Shown here in pieces: positions 24,258 through 31,438 of a DNA stretch of 37,664 bases. The stretch comes from Geomonas diazotrophica (GTDB lineage Bacteria > Desulfobacterota > Desulfuromonadia > Geobacterales > Geobacteraceae). The notes beneath the pieces were generated by a model, which was not told where the DNA came from, made no database searches, and saw nothing but the letters and a program-made list of their open reading frames with translations. The stretch is taken from NCBI RefSeq assembly GCF_018919385.1, contig NZ_JAHLMF010000025.1, positions 1 to 37,664 on the forward strand. Reading direction: 5' to 3'. How positions within the stretch are numbered: position 1 is the first letter of the stretch; each line of letters begins with the position of its first letter. The translations under genes and the position numbers were made by a program.

Positions 24258-24596
24258 ATGATTACCGGGATCCCGGACAAGCACTACCTGAGGATCGGCG
24301 AGGTTTCCGCCCTGACGGGACTCCCCACCTCGGTGCTGCGCTACTGGGAGACCGAATTTTCCTCTCTGGCGCCCAAGAAAAGCAGCAGCGGCCAAAGGCT
24401 CTACACCAGGAAGGATGTCGAGCTGGTCGCTGAAATCAAAGAACTCCTGTACGCGGAAAAGCTCACCATAGAAGGGGCGAGGAAGCGTCTGGAAAAGAAG
24501 AAAAAGTACCGAAGATCTGACCTTTCCGGCGAAGCACTGGCGACACTGCTTCAGGATGTGAAGCTGGAACTGACCAGTTTGAGGGATCAGTTGTAA
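24258..24596 (+). CDS. MerR-family helix-turn-helix regulator
   Basis: A 112-residue protein. The N-terminal MerR HTH is clear: [22 protein letters not shown], then [13 protein letters not shown]; quoted in two parts, residues 10-55. A short basic helix ([12 protein letters not shown]) and a dimer helix follow, with no cysteine effector site. It starts two bases after ihfA and is cotranscribed with it, an arrangement common in deltaproteobacteria. Targets are unknown. Confidence 0.9.
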   Translation: MITGIPDKHYLRIGEVSALTGLPTSVLRYWETEFSSLAPKKSSSGQRLYTRKDVELVAEIKELLYAEKLTIEGARKRLEKKKKYRRSDLSGEALATLLQDVKLELTSLRDQL

Positions 24597-24610
24597 TTAT
24601 CAGGTTTAAT

Positions 24611-24687
24611 CGGTGCGTAGCGCAGCCTGGTAGCGCACTAGACTGGGGGTCTAGTGGTCGCTGGTTCGAATCCAGTCGCACCGACCA
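24611..24687 (+). tRNA. tRNA-Pro (GGG)
   Basis: 77 bases: acceptor CGGTGCG/CGCACCG, D-stem GCGC/GCGC, anticodon stem CTAGA/TCTAG with loop CTGGGGG (anticodon GGG), T-stem GCTGG/CCAGT, encoded CCA. It is 14 bases after the merR gene, so likely on the same transcript. Confidence 0.96.
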
Positions 24688-24691
24688 TTTC

Positions 24692-24734
24692 AATCAGCCG
24701 CTTGGGATACTTCCTGGGCGGCTGATTCAGTTTT
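24692..24734 (+). terminator. Hairpin terminator after tRNA-Pro
   Basis: AATCAGCCGC (24692-24701) pairs with GCGGCTGATT (24718-24727), followed by CAGTTTT. The T-tract is short, so termination may be partial. Confidence 0.7.
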
Positions 24735-24871
24735 CAGGCTGCAAATGTGGTATGTTTTCATCTGTCATTGACTGCCGCAACTCTGCCGTCTGACGCGTTC
24801 GTCTGTTCCAGGGCGAGGGGAGCGGCTCCACCAGGCGCCTGTCCCCTTTAAAACAGGGAGCTCTTCTCCTG

Positions 24872-25504
24872 ATGACCGATCGCACCGCACAACTCATCGC
24901 CTGCCACGAATGCGACCTGTTGCAGCGCGACATACAGTTAAACCCCGGCTGCTATGCCAGTTGTCCGCGCTGCGGGGCGGTTTTGTACCGAAACGCCACC
25001 GACAGCGTCGATCGCACCCTCGCCTACAACCTGGCCGCGGCCATGGTATTCATCGGCGCCAACGTCTTCCCCATCTTCAGCATAGAGGTGCAGGGAGATC
25101 GTAGCGCCATCACCCTGTTCGAGGCCGTCCTTTCCCTCTGGGACCAGGGCATGAGAAGCATTTCGCTCCTCGTGTTTCTCACCGCGATGGCGGCTCCCGC
25201 CGCTGAGCTCATCTCGATCACCTACCTCCTGCTGCCTCTCAAGCTGGGCAAGGTCCCTCCGAGTTACCCGCTCTTCATGCGCGTCCTCCAGTTCATCGAG
25301 CCCTGGTGCATGGTCGAGGTGCTCATGCTGGGGGTGCTGGTCTCGCTGGTGAAACTGACCAACAACTTCCGGGTCATTCCCGGCATGGCCCTCTGGTCCT
25401 TCGCGGTCCTTACCCTGCTGCTCGCCGCCGCTGCCGCCTCCTTCAACGCCCACGACGTATGGGCGCAACTGGACGCGAAGTGGAAAGAACGGGTGTCATC
25501 GTGA
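24872..25504 (+). CDS. pqiA: PqiA-like membrane protein, N-terminal half
   Basis: A 210-residue integral membrane protein of the PqiA/LetA family. It has a zinc ribbon at the N-terminus (C11-x2-C14 and C31-x2-C34) and about four membrane helices (~55-205). In E. coli PqiA is one ~417-residue chain built from two such halves; here the second half is a separate gene that overlaps by four bases (GTGA). PqiA energises or anchors lipid movement between inner and outer membrane together with PqiB and PqiC. RBS GGAG precedes ATG 24872. Confidence 0.85.
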   Translation: MTDRTAQLIACHECDLLQRDIQLNPGCYASCPRCGAVLYRNATDSVDRTLAYNLAAAMVFIGANVFPIFSIEVQGDRSAITLFEAVLSLWDQGMRSISLLVFLTAMAAPAAELISITYLLLPLKLGKVPPSYPLFMRVLQFIEPWCMVEVLMLGVLVSLVKLTNNFRVIPGMALWSFAVLTLLLAAAAASFNAHDVWAQLDAKWKERVSS

Positions 25505-26139
25505 CTCCCGGCGCTCCCATCGCTGCGGCGCGCGGCCTGTGCTCCTGTCATGTCTGCCAGATGGTCTCCCGGCGCACCGAGAGGGGGAGGGTGGCCCACT
25601 GTCCGCGCTGCGGCGCCCGGCTCCATTTCCGCAGGCCGGGAAGCGTGCAGCGCTGCTGGGCCCTGGTGATCGCTTCGTTCATACTTTACGTCCCTGCCAA
25701 CTTGCTGATCATGATGGAGACCGGCTCCCTGATCACCTATCGCAAGGACACCATCGTAAGCGGCGTGGTGCACCTTTGGAAGACCGGTTCCTGGATGATC
25801 GCAGTCATCGTCTTCATAGCGAGCGTTGCCATACCGCTTCTCAAGCTTTTTTCACTGACCCTGCTGCTCATTTCCGTGCAGCGTCGCTCGACCTGGAACC
25901 CGCGCCAGCGCACCCGCCTGTACCGGCTGGTGGAGGCGGTGGGGCGCTGGTCCATGCTCGACATCTACGTGGTAACCCTGTTGGCCGCGCTGGTGCAGCT
26001 GGGCTCCATGGCCACGGTGAAGGCCGGCCCCGCCGCGGTGGCCTTCGGCGCGGTGGTGGTGCTCACCATGTTCGCCACCATGGAGTTCGACCCGCGCCTG
26101 ATCTGGGACCCGCTGCAGAAAGAGGAGTTTCATGACTGA
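25501..26139 (+). CDS. PqiA-like membrane protein, C-terminal half
   Basis: 212 residues with the same plan as the gene before it: zinc ribbon (C16-x2-C19 and C34-x2-C37, plus Cys14) and about four membrane helices. It starts at GTG 25501, inside the stop region of the first half, so the two are translationally coupled. Its stop overlaps the next ATG by eight bases. Together the two products rebuild a full PqiA; whether they fold as a heterodimer is inference. Confidence 0.84.
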   Translation: MTPGAPIAAARGLCSCHVCQMVSRRTERGRVAHCPRCGARLHFRRPGSVQRCWALVIASFILYVPANLLIMMETGSLITYRKDTIVSGVVHLWKTGSWMIAVIVFIASVAIPLLKLFSLTLLLISVQRRSTWNPRQRTRLYRLVEAVGRWSMLDIYVVTLLAALVQLGSMATVKAGPAAVAFGAVVVLTMFATMEFDPRLIWDPLQKEEFHD

Positions 26140-27811
26140 CAGACAAGACGATATGCAGGACGTGCCGGAAGCGGTCAGCGAACCCAGACGCCGCTTCTCG
26201 ATCCAGCTGGTCTGGATCATTCCCATTGTCGCCGCCATCATCGGCCTCTCCATCGCCGCAAAGGCCTGGATAGACCGCGGCGAGACCATCACCATCTCTT
26301 TCAAGACCGGGGAGGGGTTGGAGGCCGGCAAGACCAAGCTGAAGTACAAGGACGTCATGATCGGCGAGGTGAAATCGATCGCCATCTCCGACGACCGCTC
26401 CCACGTGGTGGTGACTGCCGAGGTCTCCAAGGACGCCAAGGGGCTCATGGTGAAGGACACCCGCTTCTGGGTGGTGCGTGCCCGCATCTCCGGCGGCAAC
26501 GTCACCGGTCTGACCACCCTCTTGGGAGGATCCTACATAGGCGTCGAGGCGGGAGCCTCCACGGAGCCGCGCGACCAGTTCGTGGGGCTGGAATCGCCTC
26601 CGGCGGTCTCCATGGACGTGCCCGGGCGCCAGTTCGTTCTGCACACAGACGACGTCGGCTCACTCTACACCGGCTCGCCGGTCTTCTTCAGGCGCATGCA
26701 GGTTGGGCAGGTGATCGCGACCGACCTGGACAGCGACGGCAAGGGGGTCTCGGTCCGCGTCTTCATCCGCTCCCCGTACGACCGCTTCGTGACCACCGGC
26801 ACCTTCTTCTGGCATGCCTCCGGCGTGGACCTCACCGTATCCCCCAACGGTGTGAAGCTCAACACCGAGTCGATGCTGGCAGTCCTTCTTGGAGGCATCT
26901 CCTTCGAGGAATCGTCCAGCTTGACCAAGGCGCCCGCGGCTCCGGCCCACACCGCTTTCACCCTCTACCCCACCCGTGATGAGGCCCTCAAAAATTCGGC
27001 CCCCTCGCAGAAGTTCGTGCTCCTCTTCGGCGAATCGGTGCGCGGGCTGGCCGTCGGCGCGCCCGTCGACCTGCGCGGGGTAACCGTTGGCGAGGTCACC
27101 AAAATCGACGTGGCGCTCGCCCCCTCGCGCGCCGACTTCTCGGTGTCGGTCGAGATCCAGTTCTACCCCGAGCACCTGCTCTCCCAGGTGCACCAGGGCA
27201 AAGACGGGAAGCTCCCCCCCGCCGGCAGCGCGCAGACCCGCAGGCTCCTCGACGACCTGGTCGCGCACGGCTTCCGGGCCCAGATCAAGAGCGGCAGCCT
27301 GCTGACCGGACAGCTCTACGTCGCCCTCGATTTCGTGCCGGGCGCGCGCCGTACGAACATCGACTGGAGCGCTGAGCCGCCTCGCTTCCCGACCGTGCCG
27401 GGCTCCATGGAGAAGCTGCAGAAGAACCTGATCGAAATCGTTCAGAAGATAGAGAAGCTGCCGCTGGACAAACTGGCGGGGGATGCCGGGAACACCATCC
27501 GGAGCCTGGACGACACCTTGAAGAGCGCGGACCGGTTGCTGAAGAACATGGACAACTCCCTGGTCCCGGAGGCCAAATCGGTGCTGACCGACACCAGGAG
27601 CACCCTCGAGGACGTCAGGAAGACGCTGACCGAGGCGAGAAGCACGCTGGGAGGCGCCACCAGCGTTCTCTCCGCGGATGCACCGGTCCAGCTGGACCTG
27701 CGCGACACCATGCGCGAGGTCTCCCGGGCCGCCCAGTCGTTAAGGGTGCTCGGAGACTATCTCGAACAGCACCCCGAATCGCTGATCCGCGGCAAGAAGG
27801 AGGAGAAATGA
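26132..27811 (+). CDS. pqiB: PqiB-like MCE protein
   Basis: A 559-residue protein with one N-terminal membrane anchor (~25-45, LVWIIPIVAAIIGLSIAAKA), three MCE (MlaD) domains (~50-145, 165-280, 285-390) and a long C-terminal helical region with repeated TRSTLED/EARSTLGG-like segments (~460-520). PqiB hexamers form a needle-like tunnel for phospholipids across the periplasm, and the helical tail forms that needle. It overlaps both neighbours by 8 and 4 bases. Confidence 0.92.
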   Translation: MTDRQDDMQDVPEAVSEPRRRFSIQLVWIIPIVAAIIGLSIAAKAWIDRGETITISFKTGEGLEAGKTKLKYKDVMIGEVKSIAISDDRSHVVVTAEVSKDAKGLMVKDTRFWVVRARISGGNVTGLTTLLGGSYIGVEAGASTEPRDQFVGLESPPAVSMDVPGRQFVLHTDDVGSLYTGSPVFFRRMQVGQVIATDLDSDGKGVSVRVFIRSPYDRFVTTGTFFWHASGVDLTVSPNGVKLNTESMLAVLLGGISFEESSSLTKAPAAPAHTAFTLYPTRDEALKNSAPSQKFVLLFGESVRGLAVGAPVDLRGVTVGEVTKIDVALAPSRADFSVSVEIQFYPEHLLSQVHQGKDGKLPPAGSAQTRRLLDDLVAHGFRAQIKSGSLLTGQLYVALDFVPGARRTNIDWSAEPPRFPTVPGSMEKLQKNLIEIVQKIEKLPLDKLAGDAGNTIRSLDDTLKSADRLLKNMDNSLVPEAKSVLTDTRSTLEDVRKTLTEARSTLGGATSVLSADAPVQLDLRDTMREVSRAAQSLRVLGDYLEQHPESLIRGKKEEK

Positions 27812-28407
27812 CCATGCGCAGGACAACCGCCGCCTTGGGAATCATCGCCGCCACGCTGCTTTGCTCTGCCTGCAGCAGGTCGCCACGCGTCACCTATTAC
27901 ACCCTCACGCCGGCGCCGTCAGCCGGCGCCGTACAGCAGAGCTTCTCAAGCTCCGTTGCGGTCGGCCCGGTCACCATCCCCGAGCTGGTCAACCGGCCCC
28001 AGTTGGTTGTGCGTCTCACCCCGAGCCGCGTAGCCGTCCTGGAGGAGCACCGCTGGGCCGAGCCGCTCAAGAACGAGATACCCCGCCTGTTGGCGCAGGA
28101 TCTTGGTCCCTTGCTCGGCTCCAACCGTGTCTTTACCTACGACCAGGGCTCCGGCGCCGCGGCGCAGTACCGCGTGCTGGTGGACATCGTGCGCCTGGAA
28201 GCGGTACCAGGCGACAGCGTCACGGTGGAGGCCGGTTGGGTCGTGCGCGGCGCCGGCAGCGCCAGGAGGGAAGGGCGGGCCGTGATCAAGGAGAAGGCGG
28301 ACGGCTCCGATTACGATGCCGTTGCCGCCGCACTCAGCCGCGCCCTGGCCGGGGTGAGCGCCGAGGTGGCCAAAAGCGTGAGAAGCGAAGCTTTCGGCCG
28401 CAAGTAG
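27808..28407 (+). CDS. pqiC: PqiC-like outer-membrane lipoprotein
   Basis: A 199-residue PqiC/YmbA (ABC-type transport auxiliary) lipoprotein. It has a signal sequence ending LLCSAC with the lipid cysteine at residue 22, then YYTLTPAP, VGPVTIPELVNRPQLVVR and LRxR-type core, followed by the RLLAQDLGPLLGSNRVF region. It caps the PqiB tunnel at the outer membrane. The ATG overlaps the pqiB stop (ATGA); an ATG two codons later is also possible. Confidence 0.9.
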   Translation: MTMRRTTAALGIIAATLLCSACSRSPRVTYYTLTPAPSAGAVQQSFSSSVAVGPVTIPELVNRPQLVVRLTPSRVAVLEEHRWAEPLKNEIPRLLAQDLGPLLGSNRVFTYDQGSGAAAQYRVLVDIVRLEAVPGDSVTVEAGWVVRGAGSARREGRAVIKEKADGSDYDAVAAALSRALAGVSAEVAKSVRSEAFGRK

Positions 28408-28467
28408 CGCCCGCCGCAGGCAGATGGTATCCTGAGACGTGGCTGTGCCCAACCGGAAGGAGTCGAT

Positions 28468-29448
28468 ATGCTGATCCTGGCAGGAGACGTGGGAGGAACC
28501 ACAACGCGGCTGGCGTATTTCGAGGCGGATTCTGCCGGGCTCACCGTGCTGGCCCACGGACAGTACAAAAGCGCCGCCCACGGCAGCCTCGCCGAAATGC
28601 TGCGTCACTTCGCCCTGCAGCACGGCATCGCTGCGGAGCGGGCCTGTCTCGGGATTGCCGGCCCCGTCATCGAGGGGCGCGTCCGCACACCGAACCTCCC
28701 CTGGACCATCGAAGACGCGGAACTGGCCCTTGCCCTTGGGATCCCCCAGGTGCGCCTGATCAATGACCTGGAAGCCAACACCTACGGCATCGCGGCCTTG
28801 AAGCAGGAGGACCTGTTCACCCTCAACGCCGGCACGCCCAATCCGGAGGGTACCATCGCCGTCGTTTCCGCCGGGACCGGGTTGGGCGAATCACTCGCCT
28901 ACTGGGACGGCGACACCCACCGTCCGCTCCCCTCCGAGGCGGGACACGCCGATTTCGCGGCGCGCAGCGACCTGGAAACGGAACTGCTGCTGTACCTGCA
29001 GGCCAAACACGGGAGGGTGAGTTACGAGCGGGTGCTCTCCGGTCCCGGCCTGTACGACATCTACCGTTTCCTGCGCGACAAGCGCTACTTCAACGAAGAT
29101 CCCGCCGTGGCCCAGGCCATGGGCACCCAGGACCCGCCCGCCGTCATCACGCGGGCTGCCCTCAAAGGGAGCTGCCCCATGTGCGCCAAGGCCGTCGACC
29201 TCTTCATCGGCGTCTACGGCGCCGAGGCCGGCAACGCGGCCCTCAGGTTCCTCTCCACGGGGGGGGTGTACCTGGGGGGCGGAATCGCCCCCAAGATCCT
29301 CGACCTGCTCAAGGGAGCCACCTTCATGGTCGCCTTCACCGCCAAGGGAAGGCTGAGCGCACTAGTTCAGTCGATCCCGGTGCACGTGATTCTCAACGAG
29401 GACACTGCGCTTCTAGGTGCCGGGCGTGCAGCTTTTTACGCACGCTGA
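28468..29448 (+). CDS. glk: Glucokinase
   Basis: A 326-residue proteobacterial-type glucokinase: ATP phosphate loop GDVGGTTTRLAYF (6-18), sugar-binding INDLEANTYG (~99-108), SAGTGLGES, SEAGHADF with the substrate His/Glu, and LSTGGVYLGGGIAPK near the C-terminus. It makes glucose-6-phosphate in the cytoplasm. GGAAGGAG lies 6 bases before the ATG. It is 60 bases after pqiC and may be cotranscribed, though the function is unrelated. Confidence 0.95.
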   Translation: MLILAGDVGGTTTRLAYFEADSAGLTVLAHGQYKSAAHGSLAEMLRHFALQHGIAAERACLGIAGPVIEGRVRTPNLPWTIEDAELALALGIPQVRLINDLEANTYGIAALKQEDLFTLNAGTPNPEGTIAVVSAGTGLGESLAYWDGDTHRPLPSEAGHADFAARSDLETELLLYLQAKHGRVSYERVLSGPGLYDIYRFLRDKRYFNEDPAVAQAMGTQDPPAVITRAALKGSCPMCAKAVDLFIGVYGAEAGNAALRFLSTGGVYLGGGIAPKILDLLKGATFMVAFTAKGRLSALVQSIPVHVILNEDTALLGAGRAAFYAR

Positions 29449-29661
29449 TCTTTTTCGAACAGTTCCATTCGCAATAACTTGTGCTCCCGTCATCCTCCTC
29501 TATTGTTTTCCACCGCTGCCGCTTCGATCATTCCGTCGCTTGTCCCTGGTATAATCAGTTTGCCAAGCTCAGCCCCAGCATCAACTGCGAATGTGGACGG
29601 TGCGGACGGCCGTTGTTTTGAGAAAATACTGAGTTAGCCCCGCATTATTTATACTTTATTA
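29449..29661. other. Leader region upstream of mucR, with an extended -10 candidate
   Basis: No gene is seen. A TGG-TATAAT (extended -10, TATAAT at 29550-29555) could give a second, ~160-base-longer mucR transcript. No clear terminator follows glk. Confidence 0.35.
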
Positions 29662-29690
29662 TTGACAATATTTTTGTCTCTGCTATTAAT
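29662..29690 (+). promoter_or_regulatory. mucR proximal promoter
   Basis: TTGACA (29662-29667), 17 bases, ATTAAT (29685-29690), in an AT-rich stretch. The ribosome site GAGGAGG lies just before the ATG at 29722. Confidence 0.65.
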
Positions 29691-29721
29691 CACTCAATCA
29701 TATTACCGAGGAGGATGATTA

Positions 29722-30270
29722 ATGGCGACATTGGTAGAAATAGCGGCACAACTCGTCTCATCGCACGCCTCCAGCACGCCGATGACGTCGGACGAGCTTC
29801 TAGCGGAAATAGCCAAGGTTCACGCAGCACTTAAAAACCTCGAAGCAGGTCAGGCGATCGAAGGTGTAGAGGAGGCACGTCCTTCTCTTTCGGTCAAAGA
29901 CGCTTTCAAGAAGAACGAGGTTGTCTGTCTCATCTGCGGCAAAGGGGGGTTCAAGACCCTGGCCCGTCACCTGAGCACTGCCCACGGCATGAAGCCGGGT
30001 GCCTACAAGAAGCAGTACGGCATCTCAAGCAAGCAGGCGCTTTCCGCGAAAAGCTACTCCGAGGCGCGTCGCAAGATGGCCCAGGACCGCGGCCTCGCGG
30101 ACAACCTTGCCAAGGCGCGTGAAGTGCGCATGGCCAACATAGAGGCAAAGAAAGAGGGTGTCGCCAAAGCAGCCAAGCCGGCGAAGGCGCCGGCAAAGCC
30201 CGCCAAGGCCCCCAAGGCCGTCAAGGTACCCAAGGCACCCAAGGCAGCAGCACCGAAGGCGAAGAAGTAA
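29722..30270 (+). CDS. MucR/Ros-family zinc-finger protein with histone-like tail
   Basis: 182 residues. The N-terminal helical oligomerisation segment (1-60) is followed by the Ros/MucR finger C69-x2-C72-x10-H83-x4-H88 and the LARHLSTAHGMKPGAYKKQYG block typical of the family. The last ~35 residues are almost only Lys, Ala and Pro (repeated KAP/AKP units from ~148). MucR proteins in alphaproteobacteria act as H-NS-like, AT-rich-DNA-binding nucleoid silencers. The tail should add non-specific DNA binding, as in histone H1. Monocistronic: own promoter and terminator. Confidence 0.88.
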   Translation: MATLVEIAAQLVSSHASSTPMTSDELLAEIAKVHAALKNLEAGQAIEGVEEARPSLSVKDAFKKNEVVCLICGKGGFKTLARHLSTAHGMKPGAYKKQYGISSKQALSAKSYSEARRKMAQDRGLADNLAKAREVRMANIEAKKEGVAKAAKPAKAPAKPAKAPKAVKVPKAPKAAAPKAKK

Positions 30271-30294
30271 GCCGATCGTGGCACGGCCACCACT

Positions 30295-30325
30295 AAACAG
30301 CACCTCCAGGCGGGGTGCTGTTTTT
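30295..30325 (+). terminator. Terminator of the mucR gene
   Basis: AAACAGCACC (30295-30304), loop, GGTGCTGTTT (30314-30323), with T to 30325. 24 bases after the stop. Confidence 0.88.
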
Positions 30326-30353
30326 CGTTTGGCTGTCCCAGCCGAACTATTGG

Positions 30354-30381
30354 ATGCACGTCGTGCATTAACTGGTATAGT
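30354..30381 (+). promoter_or_regulatory. Operator-like palindrome and -10 of the FKBP gene
   Basis: ATGCACG-T-CGTGCAT (30354-30368) is a perfect 7+1+7 inverted repeat lying where the -35 should be, with a -10-like TATAGT at 30376-30381. The -35 hexamer itself is poor, so an activator or a repressor probably acts here. The regulator is unknown. Confidence 0.5.
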
Positions 30382-30414
30382 TGTACCTTCGTAAAAAAAC
30401 ACAGGAGGAATACT

Positions 30415-31077
30415 ATGAGCAGACTTTTGATTGTTGCACTGGTAGCACTTTTCGCACTGCCCGCCTATGCGGCCGATGAGAAGAAAGCAGACGAGCAGAA
30501 GACTTTCTATGCTATCGGGCAGGTCATGGCCCGGCAGCTTGCTGTGTTCGACATGTCTCAGGATGAAACCGACCAGGTGCTGAAAGGGCTGAAGGACGGC
30601 CTTGGCAGCAAGACCCCCGGTTTCGACGTAGAACCGTACAAGGTGAAGATCCAGCAACTGGCCATGTCGCGTCGCAACGCGCAGGGCGAGAAGCTTGCGG
30701 CGAAAACCCAGGAGTTCCTCGAAAAGGCCGCCAAGGAGAAGGATGCCGTCAAGACCCCCTCCGGCCTTATCTACCGCTCCCTCAGGGAAGGGACGGGTGC
30801 CAGCCCGGCTGCCACCGACAAGGTGAAGGTCAACTACCGCGGCACCCTGATCGACGGCAAGGAGTTCGACAGCTCATACGCTGCCGGCCGTCCCGTCGAG
30901 TTCGGGCTGAATCAGGTGATCAAGTGCTGGACCGAAGGTCTGCAGAAGATGAAGGTGGGAGGCAAGGCCCAACTCGTTTGTCCTGCCGACCTTGCTTACG
31001 GTGAGCGCGGCTCCGGGTTGATCCCGGCCAACGCGACACTGGTATTCGAGGTCGAGCTTCTGGATATCGTCAAATAG
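30415..31077 (+). CDS. Periplasmic FKBP-type peptidyl-prolyl isomerase (Mip/FkpA type)
   Basis: 220 residues: signal peptide (MSRLLIVALVALFALPAYA, cut near residue 19), a helical N-terminal dimerisation domain (~28-110) with the FYAIGQVMARQL start of the FKBP_N family, and an FKBP domain (~115-220) with VKVNYRGTLIDGKEFDSSY and LVCPADLAYGERGSG. It speeds proline isomerisation and assists folding of envelope proteins. RBS is AGGAGG. Downstream is a tRNA with its own promoter. Confidence 0.94.
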   Translation: MSRLLIVALVALFALPAYAADEKKADEQKTFYAIGQVMARQLAVFDMSQDETDQVLKGLKDGLGSKTPGFDVEPYKVKIQQLAMSRRNAQGEKLAAKTQEFLEKAAKEKDAVKTPSGLIYRSLREGTGASPAATDKVKVNYRGTLIDGKEFDSSYAAGRPVEFGLNQVIKCWTEGLQKMKVGGKAQLVCPADLAYGERGSGLIPANATLVFEVELLDIVK

Positions 31078-31132
31078 GTTGCATCCATCTTTGCGGTTGA
31101 GACAGATGAAAAACTTTTAGCAGAGTTTTTTA

Positions 31133-31161
31133 TTGACAAAGAAGACGCTCTAGAATATAAA
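31133..31161 (+). promoter_or_regulatory. Promoter of tRNA-Met
   Basis: TTGACA (31133-31138), exactly 17 bases, TATAAA (31156-31161). One of the strongest promoter matches in the window; the leader to the tRNA is ~70 bases. Confidence 0.82.
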
Positions 31162-31236
31162 GGGTATCTCTTGACGCGGCGCAAAAGAGGCGGCGAGGGT
31201 CCAGTAGGTATTTGACATCATTACAATAAAGAGCTT

Positions 31237-31313
31237 GGCGGTGTAGCTCAGCTGGTTAGAGCACACGGCTCATATCCGTGTTGTCCGGGGTTCAAGTCCC
31301 TGCACCGCCACCA
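31237..31313 (+). tRNA. tRNA-Met (CAT), elongator type
   Basis: 77 bases: acceptor GGCGGTG/CACCGCC, D-stem GCTC/GAGC, anticodon stem CACGG/CCGTG with loop CTCATAT, T-stem CGGGG/CCCTG, encoded CCA. The G1-C72 pair and lack of three G-C pairs in the anticodon stem exclude initiator tRNA. A lysidine-modified tRNA-Ile (CAT) is the other possibility; overall sequence favours Met. Confidence 0.93.
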
Positions 31314-31316
31314 TAC

Positions 31317-31354
31317 AAAAAGAGCCTTTCGGTCGATTCCGAAAGGCTCTTTTG
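31317..31354. terminator. Bidirectional terminator between tRNA-Met and the hybrid kinase
   Basis: AAAAAGAGCCTTTCGG (31317-31332), a 6-base loop, and the complementary arm 31339-31354. With A-runs on the left and T-runs on the right it works in both directions and serves the convergent kinase gene. Confidence 0.88.
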
Positions 31355-31438
31355 CTTTGCGCTGAATTTGACTCATCCCGTGAAGCCGGTGAGCAAGGGG
31401 CGTTTTGCCCCTCATCAAGTCCCGGGGCTGCCGGCCGG

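Noticed and set aside
31384-31414. GGGGC-GTTTT-GCCCC hairpin after the hybrid kinase as its terminator.
   Set aside because: No T-tract on the minus strand; the bidirectional hairpin at 31317-31354 is a much better candidate.
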